A stretch of 64,000 nucleotides of DNA from Diphasiastrum complanatum. Lineage: Eukaryota > Streptophyta > Lycopodiopsida > Lycopodiales > Lycopodiaceae. Shown in pieces: positions 57,392 to 64,000 of the stretch; the first letter of the stretch is position 1; the number at the start of each line of letters is the position of its first letter. Location: assembly GCA_029204225.1 (NCBI GenBank), contig CM055112.1, forward strand, positions 25,036,529 through 25,100,528, given 5' to 3'. The notes under the pieces were generated by a model, which was not told the DNA's origin, made no database searches, and saw only the letters and a list, made by a program, of their open reading frames with translations. The position numbers and the translations under genes were made by a program.

Positions 57392-58799
57392 GCGAAAAAC
57401 GTTTTTTTCAACCTAACTCAAAACCTATGAAAAGAAAAATTGTAGGCGTTCATGGGCCAAAAGCCTACAATTCTATATGGCGAAGGCTCAATTTTTTTTT
57501 TTCATGGAGGCTCAAATTTTTATACAGACCCTTAAAATATATCTAGTTATCCTTTTTACATAGGATTTCAATTGATTCAAACTTTGGGTCATTGTTTGGA
57601 AAATCTGGCAAGAATAGGAATGGAATCGATATCTTTCTCCAAAAACTGACTTTGTAATAAAGTATTAGAATTTCATAATGATTTAGAAATACTTGTGTGA
57701 TTTTTGTATGTAAAAGAAGTAAAATGCCAAGCACTTTGTTAAAACTTTATTATGGGCCACTGAAAGAATGTATCAAATCTTGGAGCCAAACTAATTATTT
57801 TAAAAATGTTAAATAAAACAAGAATGATGCGGCATACCACAAAGGCCTTGTCATTAATGTGGTGTTTTAATATTTGTTAATATTTGACATGATAAATGAC
57901 CATCAGTAACAATGCATAAACATCATTTTCTAGCTTTACATTGTTGTTTACTAATTGAAATGTTATTTTTTTCACATTTTGGATTTCAACAATGACTATT
58001 TTGTGATTTGAATAATGTCAATCTTGAGTTAAGTCAACATTTATAATCTCACTACTGACTATATAATATGAATGATTTTAGATTTTCAACAATTGTAGTC
58101 TTCATTTCACAATAATAATTACTATCTTTATATTTGAGTATGTTCTATGTGACAATCTCACAATCTATAATCATAATATTATTCACAATAATGCAATTAG
58201 TTTTCACAAAAGTTATGACAAATTTTAATCTTAAGTATTTGTAGTTTTATAGCTCACTATAAAAATTTTAGATTAATGTTCATGATAGTCATCGTAAATT
58301 ATATGCTGAATATTTACGATTTCATGATGTAGATTCACTTCCAGAAAATTAATATTATAATTTATTGTTCATAATGTGATGAAAAGAGTCATAAATTTTG
58401 TAGTTTTCGATTTCACAACTAAATGCACAAGAATGAACACAATTTGTGCAATTACAAATATCGTGATTCAATATTCACTATTTTCATAATTTGATATAAT
58501 CTATAAAATTTATATTCAATATCAAGAAAAGTCACGATTTATTATTTATGATTTAAATTTCATAATTTGGGTAATAAGAAAAATCGTTGTTCATTATTTA
58601 CCATTGCACCATAAAAAATGTCAAGATTCAGTATCCATAGTTTGACAATCTACAAAAGTCATGATTGACTACACGCAATTTTGCAATTTAATATTGCAAA
58701 GGCAGTTCACAATAATGGTATTCATCATTTAAATATACTTGTAATTTTATAATCATTTTTCATAATGATGATGTTCACAATTAACATATAGATGATTGA
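57392..58799. repeat. long direct repeat, copy 1
   Basis: TGTTTGCGAAAAAC at 57392 begins sequence that recurs from 60787. Matching blocks include CATGGGCCAAAAGCCTACAA, TAAAATATATCTAGTTATCC, GTAGTTTTATAGCTCACTAT and TAATCATxTTTCATAATGA. Copy 1 has about 250 bases more than copy 2 between 57650 and 58236. Confidence 0.85.
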
Positions 58800-58935
58800 C
58801 AATGAACAATCATAGTCAAAGTTTTCAAACTTTTTCAAAAAATTATGATCGATATTCAGAATATCACAATAAGTATTCACAACTTCATGACCAATATTCA
58901 CAATTTAACGATCAGTATTCACAATTTCATGACAA
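58236..58935. repeat. AT-rich degenerate repeats built on ATTCACAATTT
   Basis: Words like TATTCACAATTT, with a short variable spacer, recur many times and are most regular at 58850-58935. No coding sequence is present. Confidence 0.5.
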
Positions 58936-60660
<1,725 letters not shown>

Positions 60661-60786
60661 ACTGTTATATTAAAATTGAGAAAGAACCATCATAAGTATG
60701 TTAAAGGTCCCGTTTGGTATTTGTACTAAAACGTACTAACTTCTATGATTTTGTATTGACGATTGATGATTTTTTGATGGCAACAG

Positions 60787-61929
60787 TGTTTGCGAAAAAC
60801 TTTTCTTTCAACCTAACACAAAACCTATTAAAATAAAAATTGGCTTTCATGGGCCAAAAGCCTACAATTCTATATGGCGAAGGCTCAATTTTTTTTTCCT
60901 TGAAGGCTCAAATTTTTATACAGACCTTTAAAATATATCTAGTTATCCTTTTTACGTAGAATTTCAATTGATTCAAACTTTGGGTCATTGCTTGGAAAAT
61001 CCCTCAAGAATAGGAATGGAATCAATGTCTTTCTCCAAAAACTAACTATCTAAAAAACTTCCTGGAAGTTGACTTTTAAAATATTGGCCATTTTTTTGAA
61101 ATCTAGAAAAAATTTTGTTTATTGTTTTCAAATCCAAGAAATTCTTGTGTAGTAGAGTATGTAAGCTTTCATATAAAGCTTATGTTGCACAGCTTTAGTA
61201 AGTCAATAGAATTCGTTATTAATGTAAACTTGTAATATTTTACCAACAAGCTTCATAATACAAGATTTAGAAAAAATCAACTTCTAGAAAACGCAATAAA
61301 TCAGGATGATGCAATAATCAATATCAAAAATTATGTTAACGTTGTAAAATTTGATATGTCTAAGAATTCAATAAGAATTTGTAGTTTTATAGCTCACTAT
61401 ACAAATTTTAAGCTACTGTTCATGTTAGTCATCATAAATTATATGATGAATATTTACGATTTCATAATGCACATTCACTTTCAAAAAATTAATATTATAA
61501 TTTATTGTTTATGATGTGATGAAACTAGTCATAAATTTTGTAGTTTTCAATCTCACAACTAAATGCACAAGAATGGACACAATTTGTGCACTTACAAATA
61601 TCGTGATTCAGTATTCACTAATTTCATAATTTGATATAATCTATAAAATCTATATTCAGTATATAAAAAAGTCACAATTTACTATTTATGATTTAAGTTT
61701 AATAATTTGGGTAATTAGAAAAGTCGTTGTTCATTATTTACAATTGCACTATAAAAAATGTCAATCCATAGTTTGACAATCTACAAAATTCATGATTGAC
61801 TACTTACAATTTTGCAATTTAATATTGACAAAGGCAGTTCACAATAATGGTATTCATCATTTAAATATACTTGTAATTTTATAATCATATTTCATAATGA
61901 CGATGTCCACAATTAACAGATAGATGATT
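60787..61929. repeat. long direct repeat, copy 2, interrupted by element G
   Basis: It begins TGTTTGCGAAAAAC exactly 3,395 bases after copy 1 and runs in parallel to ATAGATGATT. There the LTR of element G starts, so the rest of the copy may lie beyond G outside the window. Confidence 0.85.
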
Positions 61930-62693
61930 TGTGAAGAATTGAAAAAGATTACCTATGTTAGATATAGGGGTAGATTATCTATGTTAGATATAGGGGTCTT
62001 ATGTTTTTTACATCAAGCATCTAGGTGTAGGATGTTGATAGGAATAAATTTGGCATAGATGGCAAAATTATGCATTTCCACTAGTGATGCCACTATTGAG
62101 CCAAAATAGAGTAAGAGGCTAAACACTTGCTAATTAGAGTGTAGACAAGTGTAAAATTTTTGTTTGATGAATTCCAAGAGGTCCAATAGGATATAGAGAT
62201 GGAACCTTGTGAGGTCCAATAGGAAATTGAGGTGTGCTTGAATATAGTCCAATAGAATTAAGAGGTGCATAGATCAATGATCCAATAGGATCAAGAGGTG
62301 ACAAAATGTGGTCCAATCATAGTTAAGCATAGTGGTAGCTCGTGGACCTACTAGTATCATTGTACTCCTCATTTTGATGTTAATTGATTTGGTGATTTCA
62401 TGGATTTTGTGAGTTATTGGATTTCTAGCTTTCTCTCTCTACCCGAGAGCTCATGATGCATTTTCTCTCTCTACCCGAGGAGAGCAGCTTGTTTTTACTT
62501 AGATTATTTTTTGAATACTTCCCACACGTGTGAGTGAGAGTTAGAAGTGATTGAATGCATGTAGTAGTGTGTTTTTGCCATAGGATTCAAGATTGATCTT
62601 GAATCTCAATCTAGTCTTGATCTTGGTGCATCTACACATCTTAGGAGATCACAATTACATGTAGTGGACAGTCCACACGTGTGAAATTTAACA
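61930..62693 (+). repeat. 5' LTR of element G
   Basis: 764 bases from TGTGAAGAATTG (compare TGTGAAGAATTGCC in element B) to GTGTGAAATTTAACA beside the primer site. It contains a degenerate tandem of GGTCCAATAGGA words at 62176-62325 and two CACACGTGTG palindromes (62523, 62674). Confidence 0.75.
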
Positions 62694-62710
62694 TGGTATC
62701 AGAGCCTACC
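62694..62710 (+). other. element G primer-binding site, tRNA-Met type
   Basis: TGGTATCAGAGCCTACC directly after the LTR. Confidence 0.9.
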
Positions 62711-63450
62711 TAAGGTTACCATGCATTTTGATCCATCTAAGTGAAAAAAATTTCATCAATCTTGAGCTAGAAGTTGTCAAGGCCCATTTTCCTAGCTATC
62801 TTGTTCAATCTTGGATCAAAAGAGATCAAAAGGACATTGATTGGGTCTGACCTGGTATTGTACGGAATCAAGTGCTCAGACACGTGTGAGGAACATCCAA
62901 TTTCAGTTTGGAAGTTCTCTCTCATGTTTGATCCATTTATCTTGCTTGATAGCTTGTTTTGAAGCTATTTTTGTCTAGTTTCTGTTGCAATCAGTTTCAT
63001 TCCCTTTGGTTGAGCCAATCAAAAGTTATAAGCTTTTGAAGAGGGTTAGGTAGGGCACCTAGACCTGGGTGGACACATTTGGTTTGGTCAAGAGATTGCC
63101 TGGTTGATCCAAAATCACAGTTGTATGCTTGCCAATCTCATCTATATGTGATCTAGGCACTGTTTTGAGATCTTAGCCATTTTGTTTCATGCAATATCAT
63201 TGTATTTGAGTCAAATTTGGTTTCTTAGTGTATTTCACATGTGCTAAGAGTGTTTGATCCTGACTTTGCCCATACTCCATCATTTAATGTGAAGTAGATC
63301 TAGTTTTGGAGAGATTGAGATAGCTAGTGAGAATCATCTCATAGTTTGTTGCAAGATCTTGCATAGGAGATGGTAGCACACCATTATTGGATCCTATTGA
63401 AAGTGTGTAACAACATTTATTGTTCATCATTTGAGTTTTCTTCACTTCAA
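62711..63450 (+). other. element G leader
   Basis: Non-coding sequence between primer site and gag. It contains TTGTACGG near 62855 and ACACGTGTGAGG near 62880, matching words in other leaders. Confidence 0.55.
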
Positions 63451-64000
63451 ATGTCTTCAATGGGTTCATCCTTGTTGGAACCAAGTGAAAGATTGACCAC
63501 TTCAAACTATTCAATTTGGAAAATGAGGATGGAGTCCATCTTGATCCTTCAAGACGTGATGGACATAGTTCTTGGCCTTGACGAAGAACCACAAGTTCTT
63601 CAAGAGGTTCAAAAATACAAAAAGAGAGCTAGGATGGCTCTCCACTACATTAAGATGAATGTCTCTAATGAGACATTGAGGGAGATAGGTACTTGTACAA
63701 CAGCCAAAGAAGCTTGGGATTGTCTCAAGACTATCTATGAGGCTAAGAATACCTCTAGGCTTATCACTCTTAGGAATCAAATCTTTCAAAGTAGCCAAAA
63801 GAGTGATGAGAGTGCATCTAGTTATGTTTTGAGAGTAAAAGATATTCATAGAGAGCTTGCTTGTATTGGTGATTCCATCAATCAAAATGAGCTAGTTCAA
63901 GTCATTTTCAATGGCTTGAGAAGTGAATTTGATAATCTTGTCCAATCCTATGCCATTAAGGAGGAGCTACCAAGTTTGGAGGCTCTCCAAAGTGTGCTAA
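63451..64000 (+). CDS. element G copia gag, open to the window edge
   Basis: From the ATG at 63451 the frame is open for 183 codons to the end of the window. It begins MSSMGSSLLEPSERL, followed by TTSNYSIWKMRMES, VQKYKKRARMALHYIKMNV, ITLRNQIFQSSQKSDES, LVQVIFNGLRSEFDNLVQSY and LPSLEALQSVL. It is the plus-strand counterpart of element F but without the stop found there, and close to gag of the intact element C. The remainder of G, including pol and the second LTR, lies outside the window, so whether it is intact is not known. Confidence 0.9.
   Translation, partial: MSSMGSSLLEPSERLTTSNYSIWKMRMESILILQDVMDIVLGLDEEPQVLQEVQKYKKRARMALHYIKMNVSNETLREIGTCTTAKEAWDCLKTIYEAKNTSRLITLRNQIFQSSQKSDESASSYVLRVKDIHRELACIGDSINQNELVQVIFNGLRSEFDNLVQSYAIKEELPSLEALQSVL

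Overview
This window is nuclear DNA of a plant, almost certainly a seed plant with a repeat-rich genome. It is AT-rich and gene-poor. It is built mostly from Ty1/copia and Ty3/gypsy LTR retrotransposons, in both orientations and nested in one another, whose primer-binding sites match plant initiator tRNA-Met or tRNA-Asp. The only probable cellular gene is a CASP-like membrane-protein gene on the minus strand at about 31.1-32.2 kb, with canonical plant introns. The species cannot be told from the sequence alone.

Layout, left to right. 0-3 kb: the tail and LTR of one copia element, then two broken fragments of a second copia family (A) in opposite orientations. 3-4.2 kb: a cluster of short palindromes interrupted by a 789-bp foldback element. 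4.2-10.4 kb: an LTR with a tRNA-Met primer site, non-coding sequence, and the 5' end of a minus-strand gypsy element (gag remnant, long leader, tRNA-Asp primer site, LTR). 10.4-19.9 kb: a coiled-coil ORF, a broken copia fragment, an intron-containing transposase-like gene of uncertain identity, several tandem repeats including an 84-bp (28-residue) coding minisatellite, and unassigned AT-rich DNA. 20.0-25.0 kb: element B, a copia-like element with both LTRs, gag and protease but no reverse transcriptase. It sits inside a (CT)n microsatellite, and its 5' LTR carries a 521-bp MITE-like insertion. 25.1-30.5 kb: AT-rich DNA without convincing genes. 30.5-32.5 kb: the CASP-like gene.

33.3-45.9 kb is a nested complex. 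Element E (minus; LTR and RNase H only) abuts element D (plus). The 5' LTR of D was split by element C, a 6,314-bp copia element with an intact 1,326-codon polyprotein. The two 862-bp LTRs of C differ at one base by eye, and it has an AAAAA target-site duplication. D has gag and protease, but in place of integrase, reverse transcriptase and RNase H it carries about 2 kb of unfamiliar coding-like sequence ending in a 427-residue ORF. D and E have related LTRs, which suggests a non-autonomous/autonomous pair.

45.9-57.4 kb: decayed copia element A, copia fragment F, an LTR fragment, gypsy chromovirus H and copia fragment J. 57.4-61.9 kb: two copies of a long direct repeat 3,395 bp apart, enclosing a 32-base G run and a (GA)n tract. 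61.9-64.0 kb: copia element G, with LTR, primer site and an open gag reading frame that runs off the window.

How it fits together: C is the only element here that looks able to supply all retrotransposition functions. B and D would depend on enzymes from relatives. Many of the copia LTRs and leaders share a CACACGTGTG palindrome, often with TGTACGG nearby, which may be a common regulatory or RNA-level signal.
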